Origin: Pseudomonas marginalis | Lineage (GTDB): Bacteria > Pseudomonadota > Gammaproteobacteria > Pseudomonadales > Pseudomonadaceae | Direction: 5' to 3' | DNA: 64,000 bases | NCBI RefSeq assembly: GCF_008692035.1 | Contig: NZ_VTFG01000002.1 | Coordinates: 868,001 to 932,000 of the forward strand | Shown here: in pieces, positions 50,793 through 58,873 of the stretch | How positions within the stretch are numbered: the first letter of the stretch is position 1 | Layout of the letters: each line of letters begins with the position of its first letter | Notes under the pieces: generated by a model | Databases searched by the model: none | The model's input: only the letters and a program-made list of their open reading frames with translations | Told to the model about the DNA's origin: nothing | Position numbers and translations under genes: made by a program

Positions 50793-51827
50793 ATGACGCT
50801 TGCAGTCCAATTCACCCACGTTTCCCGTCAGTTCGGCGAAGTGAAAGCCGTTGACCGGGTTTCCATCGATATCCAGGACGGCGAGTTCTTTTCCATGCTC
50901 GGCCCATCCGGCTCGGGCAAGACCACCTGCCTGCGCCTGATCGCCGGTTTCGAGCAGCCGAGCGCAGGCTCGATCCGCATTCATGGCGAGGAAGCCGCTG
51001 GCTTGCCGCCGTATCAGCGTGACGTAAACACGGTATTCCAGGATTACGCACTGTTCCCCCATATGAACGTGCGCGACAACGTCGCCTATGGCCTCAAGGT
51101 CAAAGGCGTGGGCAAGACCGAACGCCTCAATCGCGCCGAAGAAGCCTTGGGGATGGTCGCCCTCGATGGCTACGGCGAGCGCAAGCCGGTACAGCTCTCC
51201 GGCGGCCAACGCCAACGGGTAGCCCTGGCCCGTGCCCTGGTCAATCGCCCCCGCGTGCTGCTGCTCGACGAGCCGTTGGGCGCCCTCGACCTCAAGCTGC
51301 GCGAACAGATGCAAAGCGAGCTGAAGAAGCTGCAGCGCCAGCTCGGCATCACCTTTATCTTCGTGACCCACGACCAGACCGAAGCGCTGTCGATGTCCGA
51401 CCGTGTGGCGGTGTTCAACAAGGGCCGTATCGAACAGGTCGACACCCCGCGCAACCTGTACATGAAACCGGCCACCGCGTTCGTCGCCGAGTTCGTCGGC
51501 ACCTCCAACGTGATTCGCGGCGAGTTGGCCCAGCGCCTCAGCGGCAGTGCGCAGCCGTTTTCGATTCGCCCGGAGCACGTAAGGTTTGCCGAGGGCCCGC
51601 TGGGCGCCGGCGAAGTGGAAATCAGCGGCCTGCTGCACGACATCCAGTACCAGGGCAGCGCCACCCGCTATGAACTGAAACTGGAAAACGGCCAGGCGCT
51701 GAACATCAGCCAGGCCAACAACCAGTGGCTGGACATCAGCAGCGGCCATCAGGTCGGCCAGTCCATCACCGCCCGTTGGGCGCGAGAAGCCATGACGCCG
51801 CTGACTGACCGCGCAGGCGAGGTGTGA
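50793..51827 (+). CDS. ydcT: Polyamine ABC transporter ATPase, YdcT type
   Basis: A 344-residue ATP-binding subunit. Walker A GPSGSGKTT lies near residue 38, the signature LSGGQRQR near 137, Walker B LLLDEPLGALD near 158, and the switch His in FVTHDQTEAL near 190. The C-terminal TOBE-type domain (about 240-344) is present, as in PotA/PotG. I start at the ATG at 50793, 9-10 nt after GGAG; the longer frame starts from TTG within the ribosome binding site. It is two bases before ydcU. Confidence 0.92.
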   Translation: MTLAVQFTHVSRQFGEVKAVDRVSIDIQDGEFFSMLGPSGSGKTTCLRLIAGFEQPSAGSIRIHGEEAAGLPPYQRDVNTVFQDYALFPHMNVRDNVAYGLKVKGVGKTERLNRAEEALGMVALDGYGERKPVQLSGGQRQRVALARALVNRPRVLLLDEPLGALDLKLREQMQSELKKLQRQLGITFIFVTHDQTEALSMSDRVAVFNKGRIEQVDTPRNLYMKPATAFVAEFVGTSNVIRGELAQRLSGSAQPFSIRPEHVRFAEGPLGAGEVEISGLLHDIQYQGSATRYELKLENGQALNISQANNQWLDISSGHQVGQSITARWAREAMTPLTDRAGEV

Positions 51828-51828
51828 C

Positions 51829-52758
51829 ATGAGCCTGGCCCTTTCCCAACCGCCGATGCGCAGGTTTTCCAACCTGCTGTACCGCAAGCCCAACCTGTAC
51901 CTGGCGATGCTGCTGGTTCCGCCGCTGATCTGGTTCGGCGCGATCTACCTGGGTTCGTTGCTGACCCTGCTGTGGCAAGGCTTCTATACCTTTGACGACT
52001 TCACCATGGCGGTCACGCCGGACCTGACCCTGGCCAACTTCGCCGCGCTGTTCCAGCCGTCGAACTTCGACATCATCCTGCGCACCCTGGGCATGGCGAT
52101 CGTGGTGTCGATCGCCAGCGCCATCGTCGCCTTCCCGATCGCCTACTACATGGCGCGCTACACCACGGGCAAGACCAAGGCGTTCTTCTATATCGCGGTG
52201 ATGATGCCGATGTGGGCCAGCTACATCGTCAAGGCGTATGCCTGGACCTTGCTGCTGGCCAAGGGCGGCGTGGCGCAGTGGTTCGTGCAGCACCTGGGCC
52301 TGGAACCGGTATTGCAGTTCGTGCTGGGCATTCCCGGCGTGGGCGGCAGCACCTTGAGCACCTCGCACCTGGGGCGCTTCATGGTGTTCGTCTATATCTG
52401 GCTGCCCTTCATGATCCTGCCGATCCAGGCGTCCCTGGAGCGCTTGCCGCCGTCGCTGCTGCAAGCCTCCGCCGACCTCGGCGCGAAGCCGCGCCAGACC
52501 TTCATGCAGGTAATCCTGCCGCTGTCGGTGCCGGGGATTGCCGCCGGTTCGATCTTCACGTTTTCGCTGACCCTGGGCGATTTCATCGTGCCGCAACTGG
52601 TGGGCCCGCCGGGTTACTTCGTCGGCGGCATGGTCTACGCCCAGCAAGGCGCCATCGGCAATATGCCCATGGCCGCGGCGTTCACCCTGGTGCCGATCGT
52701 GCTGATCGCGGTTTACCTGTCCATCGTCAAACGCCTGGGGGCCTTCGATGCACTCTGA
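51829..52758 (+). CDS. ydcU: Polyamine ABC transporter permease, YdcU type
   Basis: A 309-residue inner-membrane permease with six predicted helices and the EAA-type loop ADLGAKPRQTFMQVILPLSVPGI near residue 218. It starts one base after the ydcT stop and overlaps ydcV by 11 bases. The pair forms the heterodimeric channel of the transporter. PotB/PotH-like in order and sequence. No special feature in the sequence. Confidence 0.91.
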   Translation: MSLALSQPPMRRFSNLLYRKPNLYLAMLLVPPLIWFGAIYLGSLLTLLWQGFYTFDDFTMAVTPDLTLANFAALFQPSNFDIILRTLGMAIVVSIASAIVAFPIAYYMARYTTGKTKAFFYIAVMMPMWASYIVKAYAWTLLLAKGGVAQWFVQHLGLEPVLQFVLGIPGVGGSTLSTSHLGRFMVFVYIWLPFMILPIQASLERLPPSLLQASADLGAKPRQTFMQVILPLSVPGIAAGSIFTFSLTLGDFIVPQLVGPPGYFVGGMVYAQQGAIGNMPMAAAFTLVPIVLIAVYLSIVKRLGAFDAL

Positions 52759-53557
52759 GAAATCATCCTTAGGCTTGAAGATCGCAGCCTGGGGCGGTTT
52801 GGTATTCCTTCACTTCCCGATCCTGATCATCTTCCTCTACGCCTTCAACACCGAAGAAGCCGCGTTCAGCTTTCCGCCCCAGGGCTTTACCCTGAAGTGG
52901 TTCAGCGTGGCCTTCGCCCGGCCGGACGTGTTGGAGGCGATCAAGCTGTCGTTGCAGATCGCCGCCATCGCCACCCTGATTGCCATGGTGCTGGGCACCC
53001 TGGCCTCGGCGGCGCTGTATCGCCGCGAGTTCTTTGGCAAGCAAGGCGTGTCGCTGATGTTGATCCTGCCGATTGCGCTGCCGGGGATCATCACCGGTAT
53101 TGCGCTGCTGGCGACGTTCAAGACATTAGGCATCGAGCCGGGGATGTTCACCATCATCGTCGGCCACGCGACGTTCTGCGTGGTGATCGTCTACAACAAC
53201 GTCATTGCCCGCCTGCGCCGTACGTCCCACAGCCTGATCGAAGCCTCCATGGACCTGGGCGCCGACGGCTGGCAGACCTTCCGCTACATCATCATGCCCA
53301 ACCTCGGCTCGGCGCTGCTGGCCGGCGGCATGCTGGCGTTTGCGCTGTCGTTCGACGAAATCATCGTCACCACCTTCACCGCCGGCCACGAACGTACGTT
53401 GCCGCTGTGGTTGCTCAACCAATTGAGCCGGCCACGGGATGTGCCGGTGACCAACGTGGTCGCGATGCTGGTGATGCTGGTGACGATGTTCCCGATCCTG
53501 GGCGCCTATTACCTGACCCGCGGTGGTGAAAGCGTGGCGGGGAGCGGTGGTAAATAA
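52748..53557 (+). CDS. ydcV: Polyamine ABC transporter permease, YdcV type
   Basis: A 269-residue permease with six predicted helices and the EAA-type loop ASMDLGADGWQTFRYIIMPNLG near residue 174. Related to PotC/PotI. Overlaps the ydcU end by 11 bases, so coupled. It is the last transporter gene; a REPIN follows, then the second aldehyde dehydrogenase. Together the genes form a full importer. Confidence 0.91.
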   Translation: MHSEKSSLGLKIAAWGGLVFLHFPILIIFLYAFNTEEAAFSFPPQGFTLKWFSVAFARPDVLEAIKLSLQIAAIATLIAMVLGTLASAALYRREFFGKQGVSLMLILPIALPGIITGIALLATFKTLGIEPGMFTIIVGHATFCVVIVYNNVIARLRRTSHSLIEASMDLGADGWQTFRYIIMPNLGSALLAGGMLAFALSFDEIIVTTFTAGHERTLPLWLLNQLSRPRDVPVTNVVAMLVMLVTMFPILGAYYLTRGGESVAGSGGK

Positions 53558-53582
53558 CTTGGCCACTGAAGGAACGCGGTTC

Positions 53583-53677
53583 AAATGTGGGAGGGGGCTT
53601 GCCCCCGATAGCGGTGTGACAGCCAACACAGCTGTCACTGAACCACTGGCATCGGGGGCAAGCCCCCTCCCACATTT
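53583..53677. repeat. REPIN between ydcV and the second aldehyde dehydrogenase
   Basis: Two inverted REP copies, AAATGTGGGAGGGGGCTTGC and its reverse complement, with a linker holding its own GTGACAGC/GCTGTCAC stem. It is the clearest copy of this family in the window and can fold into one long hairpin. Confidence 0.93.
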
Positions 53678-53727
53678 AAATCCGGTTTCTTCAGGGAAAT
53701 AACACGCGTTTTTTGGAGGACTCAATC

Positions 53728-55152
53728 ATGCAAACCAAACTGCTGATCAACGGCCAACTGGTACAAGGCGAAGGCCCGGCCCAGGCCATCTTCAACCCGG
53801 CACTGGGCCGCGTGCTGGTGGAAATCAAAGAAGCCAGCGAAGCCCAGGTCGACGCCGCCGTGCGCGCCGCCGATGCGGCCTTCGAAGGCTGGTCGCAGAC
53901 CGCGCCCAAGGATCGCTCGCTGTTGCTGCTGAAACTGGCCGACGTGATCGAAGCCCACGGCGAAGAACTGGCCAAGCTGGAATCGGACAACTGCGGCAAG
54001 CCCTACAGCGCCGCGCTGAACGACGAGATCCCGGCAATTGCCGACGTGTTCCGCTTCTTCGCCGGCGCCAGCCGATGCATGAGCGGTTCGGCCGGTGGTG
54101 AATACTTGCCCGGCCACACCTCGATGATCCGTCGCGACCCGGTGGGCGTGATCGCGTCCATCGCGCCGTGGAACTACCCGCTGATGATGGTCGCCTGGAA
54201 AATCGCACCGGCCCTGGCCGCGGGCAATACCGTGGTGCTCAAGCCGTCGGAGCAAACCCCGCTGACCGCGTTGCGGATGGTCGAGTTGGCGTCGGAGATT
54301 TTCCCGGCCGGAGTACTCAACCTGGTGTTCGGCCGTGGGCCTACCGTGGGCAGTCCGCTGGTGAACCACCCGAAAGTGCGCATGGTGTCGCTGACCGGCT
54401 CCATCGCCACAGGCGCGAATATCATCTCCAGCACCGCCGACAGCGTGAAGCGCCTGCACATGGAGCTGGGCGGCAAGGCGCCCGTGATCATCTTCAACGA
54501 CGCGGATATCGATGCAGCGGTGGAAGGCATTCGTACCTTCGGCTTCTACAACGCCGGGCAGGACTGTACCGCAGCGTGCCGGATTTATGCGCAGGCGGAC
54601 ATCTACGATGCCTTTGTGGAGAAACTCGGCGCGGCGGTCGCCAGCATCAAATACGGCTTGCAGGATGACCCGGCCACTGAGCTGGGCCCGTTGATCACTG
54701 CGCAACACCGCGACCGGGTTGCCGGGTTTGTCGAACGCGCCGTGGCGCAGCCGCATATCCGCCTGGTCACCGGTGGCAAGGCAGTGGAAGGCAATGGCTT
54801 CTTCTTTGAGCCGACCGTACTCGCCGATGCGCAACAGGACGATGAGATCGTGCGCCGCGAGGTGTTCGGGCCGGTGGTGTCGGTGACCAAATTCACCGAT
54901 GAGGCGCAGGTGCTGGGCTGGGCCAATGATTCGGACTACGGGTTGGCGTCGTCGGTATGGACCACCGACGTAGGACGCGCCCACCGCCTGGCCGCGCGCT
55001 TGCAGTACGGCTGCACCTGGGTAAACACCCATTTCATGCTTGTCAGCGAAATGCCCCACGGTGGTCAGAAACTGTCGGGGTATGGCAAGGATATGTCCAT
55101 GTATGGCTTGGAGGACTACACCACGGTTCGGCATGTGATGTTCAAGCACTGA
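53728..55152 (+). CDS. patD: Gamma-aminobutyraldehyde dehydrogenase (PatD/Prr type), copy 2
   Basis: A 474-residue aldehyde dehydrogenase, exactly the length of E. coli PatD, that oxidises 4-aminobutanal (from putrescine) to GABA. Motifs: IAPWNYPLMMVAWKIAPALAAGN, MELGGKAPVII (Glu base), NAGQDCTAACRIYAQ (catalytic Cys). The start ATG at 53728 follows a strong GGAGGA. It lies after the ydcSTUV transporter, as patD does in E. coli, and it is the better candidate for the classical enzyme. Copy 1 in front of the transporter is its paralogue. Confidence 0.9.
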   Translation: MQTKLLINGQLVQGEGPAQAIFNPALGRVLVEIKEASEAQVDAAVRAADAAFEGWSQTAPKDRSLLLLKLADVIEAHGEELAKLESDNCGKPYSAALNDEIPAIADVFRFFAGASRCMSGSAGGEYLPGHTSMIRRDPVGVIASIAPWNYPLMMVAWKIAPALAAGNTVVLKPSEQTPLTALRMVELASEIFPAGVLNLVFGRGPTVGSPLVNHPKVRMVSLTGSIATGANIISSTADSVKRLHMELGGKAPVIIFNDADIDAAVEGIRTFGFYNAGQDCTAACRIYAQADIYDAFVEKLGAAVASIKYGLQDDPATELGPLITAQHRDRVAGFVERAVAQPHIRLVTGGKAVEGNGFFFEPTVLADAQQDDEIVRREVFGPVVSVTKFTDEAQVLGWANDSDYGLASSVWTTDVGRAHRLAARLQYGCTWVNTHFMLVSEMPHGGQKLSGYGKDMSMYGLEDYTTVRHVMFKH

Positions 55153-55513
55153 TCCCCCAAGTGCCGTAACGCTTTATTGTAGGAGCGAGCTTGCTCGCGA
55201 AGAACGCAAGAGCACTGCGGTTAATCAGAATCTCCGCGTTATCGTTGACGTTCTTCGCGAGCAAGCTCGCTCCTACATTTGGATCTTCATAATTGGTGGG
55301 TAATGTGTTCACTCACAGCGTCGGAAATGTCTTGTCGCATTTGCAATGCCATCACCCCGCCATCAATCAATTTTCCTTCTCCATCGAACCGCTTAAGCTA
55401 TCCGGCGTCTGTTTAATGTCCGTTGCGTTTGGCCGAAGGCATGTCCGAACCGTAATTTCTGATCCAGCACGTGCCAGGAACGGCGCGGGATTTGCTCACG
55501 ACAGGTTGTCTCT
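55153..55513. other. Intergenic region between patD and opgD
   Basis: 361 bp with no supported gene. The first third is the REPIN of a second family described separately; the rest should hold the opgD promoter. I see no clear operator. Confidence 0.5.
55179..55276. repeat. REPIN of a second family (GTAGGAGCGAGCTTGCTCGCG)
   Basis: Two near-perfect inverted copies, GTAGGAGCGAGCTTGCTCGC and its reverse complement, extend with GAAGAACG/CGTTCTTC, and enclose about 45 bp. The sequence differs from the GTGGGAGGGG family and is a REP class common in other Pseudomonas species. Confidence 0.92.
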
Positions 55514-57139
55514 ATGCACCGCAGGAATTTGCTCAAAGCCTCCATGGCCATTGCGGCCTACACCGGTTTATCGGCCAGCGGCCTGCTTGCCGCGCAGGCC
55601 TGGGCCGGGAACCGTGCCGCCGATGGCAAGGCCGTAGCGTTCGATTTTGAAACGCTCAAGGCCCAAGCCAAACAGCTCGCCGGGACCACGTATAAAGACA
55701 CCAAACAGGTGCTGCCGCCTACCCTGGCGACCATGACCCCGCAGAATTTCAACGCCATCGGCTACGACGGCAACCATTCGCTGTGGAAGGAATTGAACGG
55801 CCAGCTCGACGTGCAGTTCTTCCACGTCGGCATGGGCTTCAAGACACCGGTGCGCATGCACAGCGTCGACCCCAAGACCCGTGAAGCCCGCGAAGTGCAT
55901 TTCCGCCCTTCACTGTTCAATTATGAAAAAACCACCGTCGACACCAAACAGCTGACCGGCGACCTGGGTTTCTCCGGCTTCAAGTTGTTCAAGGCGCCGG
56001 AACTGGATCGCCATGACGTGCTGTCGTTTCTCGGCGCCAGCTACTTCCGCGCGGTGGATTCTACCGGCCAGTACGGCCTCTCCGCCCGTGGCCTGGCGAT
56101 TGATACCTACGCAAAAAAACGCGAAGAGTTCCCGGACTTCACGCAGTTCTGGTTCGAGACCCCGGATAAGAACGCGACCCGCTTTGTGGTCTACGCCCTG
56201 CTCGACTCGCCGAGCGCCACCGGCGCCTACCGCTTCGATATCGACTGCCAGGCCAACCAAGTGGTGATGGCCATCGACGCCAACATCAATGCCCGCACCG
56301 CCATCGAACAGTTGGGCATCGCCGCCATGACCAGCATGTTCAGTTGCGGCACCCACGAACGCCGCATGTGCGACACCATCCACCCACAGATCCACGATTC
56401 GGACCGCCTGGCGATGTGGCGAGGTAATGGCGAGTGGATTTGCCGCCCGTTGAATAACCCGGCCAAGCTGCAGTTCAATGCGTTCGCCGACACCGACCCG
56501 AAAGGTTTCGGCCTGGTGCAGACCGACCATGAGTTCGCCAGCTACCAGGACACCGTCGACTGGTACAGCAAGCGTCCAAGCCTGTGGGTCGAACCGACCA
56601 CCGCCTGGGGCGAAGGCTCGATCGACCTGTTGGAAATCCCCACCACCGGCGAGACCCTGGACAACATCGTGGCCTTCTGGACCCCGAAAAAGCCGGTGGC
56701 GGCCGGCGACTCACTCAACTATGGCTACAAGCTGTACTGGAGCGCCCTGCCCCCGGTCAGCACGCCGCTGGCGCAAGTCGACGCGACCCGTTCCGGCATG
56801 GGCGGCTTTACCGAAGGTTGGGCGCCGGGCGAGCACTACCCGCCAGTGTGGGCGCGCCGGTTTGCCGTGGACTTCAAGGGCGGCGGCCTGGACCGTTTGC
56901 CGGCCGGCACCGGGATCGAGCCGGTGGTGACCTGCTCCCACGGCGAAGTGAAAGACTTCAGCGTGCTGGTGCTCGACAACATCAAGGGCTACCGCATCCT
57001 GTTCGACTGGTACCCGACCAGCGACAGCGTGGAGCCGGTGGAACTGCGGCTGTTTATTCGCACCCAGGACCGCACCCTGAGTGAAACCTGGTTGTATCAG
57101 TACTTCCCGCCGGCACCGGAGCAGCGCAAGTACACCTGA
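55514..57139 (+). CDS. opgD: Glucan biosynthesis protein D (OpgD/MdoD)
   Basis: A 541-residue periplasmic protein of the MdoG/OpgD family that shapes osmoregulated periplasmic glucans. The N-terminus carries a twin-arginine signal (HRRNLLKAS then a hydrophobic run and AQAWA), so it is exported folded through Tat, as known for OpgD. The MdoG domain shows WKELNGQLDVQFFHVG, SYFRAVDSTGQYGLSARGLAIDT and WVEPTTAWGEGSIDLLEIP. Full length. No opgGH genes lie nearby, but ndvB at the start of the window also works on beta-glucans. Confidence 0.95.
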   Translation: MHRRNLLKASMAIAAYTGLSASGLLAAQAWAGNRAADGKAVAFDFETLKAQAKQLAGTTYKDTKQVLPPTLATMTPQNFNAIGYDGNHSLWKELNGQLDVQFFHVGMGFKTPVRMHSVDPKTREAREVHFRPSLFNYEKTTVDTKQLTGDLGFSGFKLFKAPELDRHDVLSFLGASYFRAVDSTGQYGLSARGLAIDTYAKKREEFPDFTQFWFETPDKNATRFVVYALLDSPSATGAYRFDIDCQANQVVMAIDANINARTAIEQLGIAAMTSMFSCGTHERRMCDTIHPQIHDSDRLAMWRGNGEWICRPLNNPAKLQFNAFADTDPKGFGLVQTDHEFASYQDTVDWYSKRPSLWVEPTTAWGEGSIDLLEIPTTGETLDNIVAFWTPKKPVAAGDSLNYGYKLYWSALPPVSTPLAQVDATRSGMGGFTEGWAPGEHYPPVWARRFAVDFKGGGLDRLPAGTGIEPVVTCSHGEVKDFSVLVLDNIKGYRILFDWYPTSDSVEPVELRLFIRTQDRTLSETWLYQYFPPAPEQRKYT

Positions 57140-57144
57140 TCCAG

Positions 57145-57170
57145 ATCGTTCCCACGCGCGTGGGAACGAT
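57145..57170. terminator. 26-bp perfect palindrome after opgD
   Basis: ATCGTTCCCACG / CGTGGGAACGAT with a central CG. It lies 6 bp after the stop, between convergent genes. The sequence resembles another REP class found in many Pseudomonas; it probably terminates opgD. Confidence 0.7.
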
Positions 57171-57184
57171 CCTCGCGCACGCCA

Positions 57185-57370
57185 TCAGAACCGCGACACA
57201 CTCTTCATCGCTCCAATCAGATAGCGCATCGCCACCTGATCGTTTTCGGTCAGGGCGCGATACTGCGCCAGTAATTCGGCTTCGTCCGAACTCAACCTGC
57301 GGCCACGCAAGGACACCCTGCGGGTAAAAAAAGACACCACCGCACCCGCTACACCATAGGACTTGGCCAT
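57185..57370 (-). CDS. Small hypothetical protein (61 aa)
   Basis: A 61-residue basic protein: MAKSYGVAGAVVSFFTRRVS, then RGRRLSSDEAELLAQYRALTENDQVAMRYLIGAMKSV. It looks helical and has no cysteine or signal peptide. I know no domain; the second half reads like a regulatory tail of the DNA-binding 'ALTENDQ' type. The ATG at 57370 lies behind GGAGAAA. A frame open from 57412 is the alternative. Possibly stress-related, but nothing supports this directly. Confidence 0.6.
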   Translation of the reverse strand: MAKSYGVAGAVVSFFTRRVSLRGRRLSSDEAELLAQYRALTENDQVAMRYLIGAMKSVSRF

Positions 57371-57591
57371 GGACTGTTTCTCCTGATATCGATCAAAAAC
57401 TCCTGTGCCCACAAACCGTTTCCCGGGGAGCGCAATGCCTCCGTGAACAAACAGGCTGACTTCCTGGGCCAGAAATCAGTCCTACCCTAAGCGTAGAAAC
57501 AATCTCGTTACGTGTGGGATTTTTTTAGAGCATTCACTTAAAAAATCACTTCGGTAACAAATACCTACAACCCCATCCCACAGCAGCAGGC

Positions 57592-57621
57592 AAAAAAAAC
57601 CCACCGGTTCAAGGTGGGTTT
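57592..57621 (-). terminator. Rho-independent terminator after the OYE gene
   Basis: AAACCCACC / GGTGGGTTT with a seven-base loop and, reading leftward, a run of eight T's. It lies 20 bp beyond the OYE stop codon. Confidence 0.9.
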
Positions 57622-57640
57622 CGACGGCGCCGACGCAGGA

Positions 57641-58747
57641 TCAATCCCTCAAGTCAGACTCGTGGATCGGTTGGTCCCGATGGGTCGCTCGTTGGTACTG
57701 AGCCGGCCAAATGGCCTTGCGCCCGCCCAGATCATCATCGGCATGCAACGGCCAGTAAGGGTCACGCAGCAGTTCACGGGCCAGGAAGATGATGTCGGCC
57801 TGGCAGGTACGCAGGATGTGCTCGGCCTGGGCCGGTTCGGTGATCATGCCGACGGTGCCGGTGGCGATGCCCGACTCCTTGCGTACACGCTCGGCAAAGC
57901 GCGTCTGGTAACCGGGGCCGGTGGGGATTTCGGCGTTAGCGGCAGTGCCGCCGGAAGACACGTCGATCAGGTCCACGCCCAGGTCTTTGAGGCGACGCGC
58001 GAGTTCCACGGTTTCATCAGGGTTCCAGCCATCTTCCACCCAGTCGGTGGCCGACACCCGCACGAACAGTGGCAGCTCCTGGGGCCAGACCTCGCGCACG
58101 GCCTCGGTCACTTGCAGCACCAGGCGGATACGGTTCTCGAAGGAGCCGCCATATTGGTCCTGCCGCTGGTTGCTGATGGGCGAGAGGAATTGATGCAGCA
58201 GGTAACCATGGGCGGCGTGGATCTCCACCACTTCAAAACCGGCGGTCAGGGCTCGCCTGGCGGCGGCGACGAAGTCGGCGATCACTTGCTGGATCTGCGC
58301 CTCATCCAAAGGCTTGGGTTGGGTGTGCTGCGGGTCAAAGGCAATCGGCGACGGCCCCACCGGCACCCAGCCACCGTCTTGCGGCTTGACGCTGCCGTGC
58401 TTGCCGATCCATGGGCGGTGGGTGCTGGCCTTGCGCCCGGCATGGGCCAGCTGGATGCCCGCCACCGCGCCCTGGGCGGCGATAAACCGTGTGATGCGCC
58501 GCAGGGGTTCGATCTGTTCGTCGTTCCACAGGCCCAGGTCTTCGGCCGTGATGCGGCCATCGGCGGTTACGGCGGTGGCTTCGGTGAATATCAGCCCGGC
58601 GCCACCGACCGCGCGGCTGCCGAGGTGGACCAGGTGCCAGTCGTTGGCCAGGCCATCGACACTTGAGTACTGACACATCGGCGACACCGCGATACGGTTG
58701 AGCAGGGTCAATTGGCGCAGGGTATAGGGTTCGAGCAGCTGACTCAT
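57641..58747 (-). CDS. Old Yellow Enzyme, YqjM/thermophilic-like class
   Basis: A 368-residue FMN-dependent ene-reductase that reduces activated C=C bonds with NAD(P)H. It shows SPMCQYSS (the Cys near residue 25 that tunes the flavin in the YqjM class), QLAHAGRKAS, and HAAHGYLLHQFLSP (His pair binding substrate), QYGGSFENRIRL, then GMITEPAQAEHIL and ARELLRDPYW. It starts at ATG 58747; the frame runs 12 codons further. The natural substrate is unknown. It is alone: kup on the other side, with 126 bp between, and a terminator after. Confidence 0.93.
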   Translation of the reverse strand: MSQLLEPYTLRQLTLLNRIAVSPMCQYSSVDGLANDWHLVHLGSRAVGGAGLIFTEATAVTADGRITAEDLGLWNDEQIEPLRRITRFIAAQGAVAGIQLAHAGRKASTHRPWIGKHGSVKPQDGGWVPVGPSPIAFDPQHTQPKPLDEAQIQQVIADFVAAARRALTAGFEVVEIHAAHGYLLHQFLSPISNQRQDQYGGSFENRIRLVLQVTEAVREVWPQELPLFVRVSATDWVEDGWNPDETVELARRLKDLGVDLIDVSSGGTAANAEIPTGPGYQTRFAERVRKESGIATGTVGMITEPAQAEHILRTCQADIIFLARELLRDPYWPLHADDDLGGRKAIWPAQYQRATHRDQPIHESDLRD

Positions 58748-58873
58748 GGCGCACCTCTTCTGGGGTCTGTGGGCACTATTCAAACAGTGCTTAGAGCCTA
58801 GTCGACAACCGTGGATTGCACAGGGTTCAGACGTAAAGCGGGAGCCGATTGCCGGCTCCCGTACCGCGCAGGC

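Noticed and set aside
53722..55149. 475-codon minus-strand frame
   Set aside because: It mirrors the patD coding sequence exactly; a similar mirror frame exists in copy 1.
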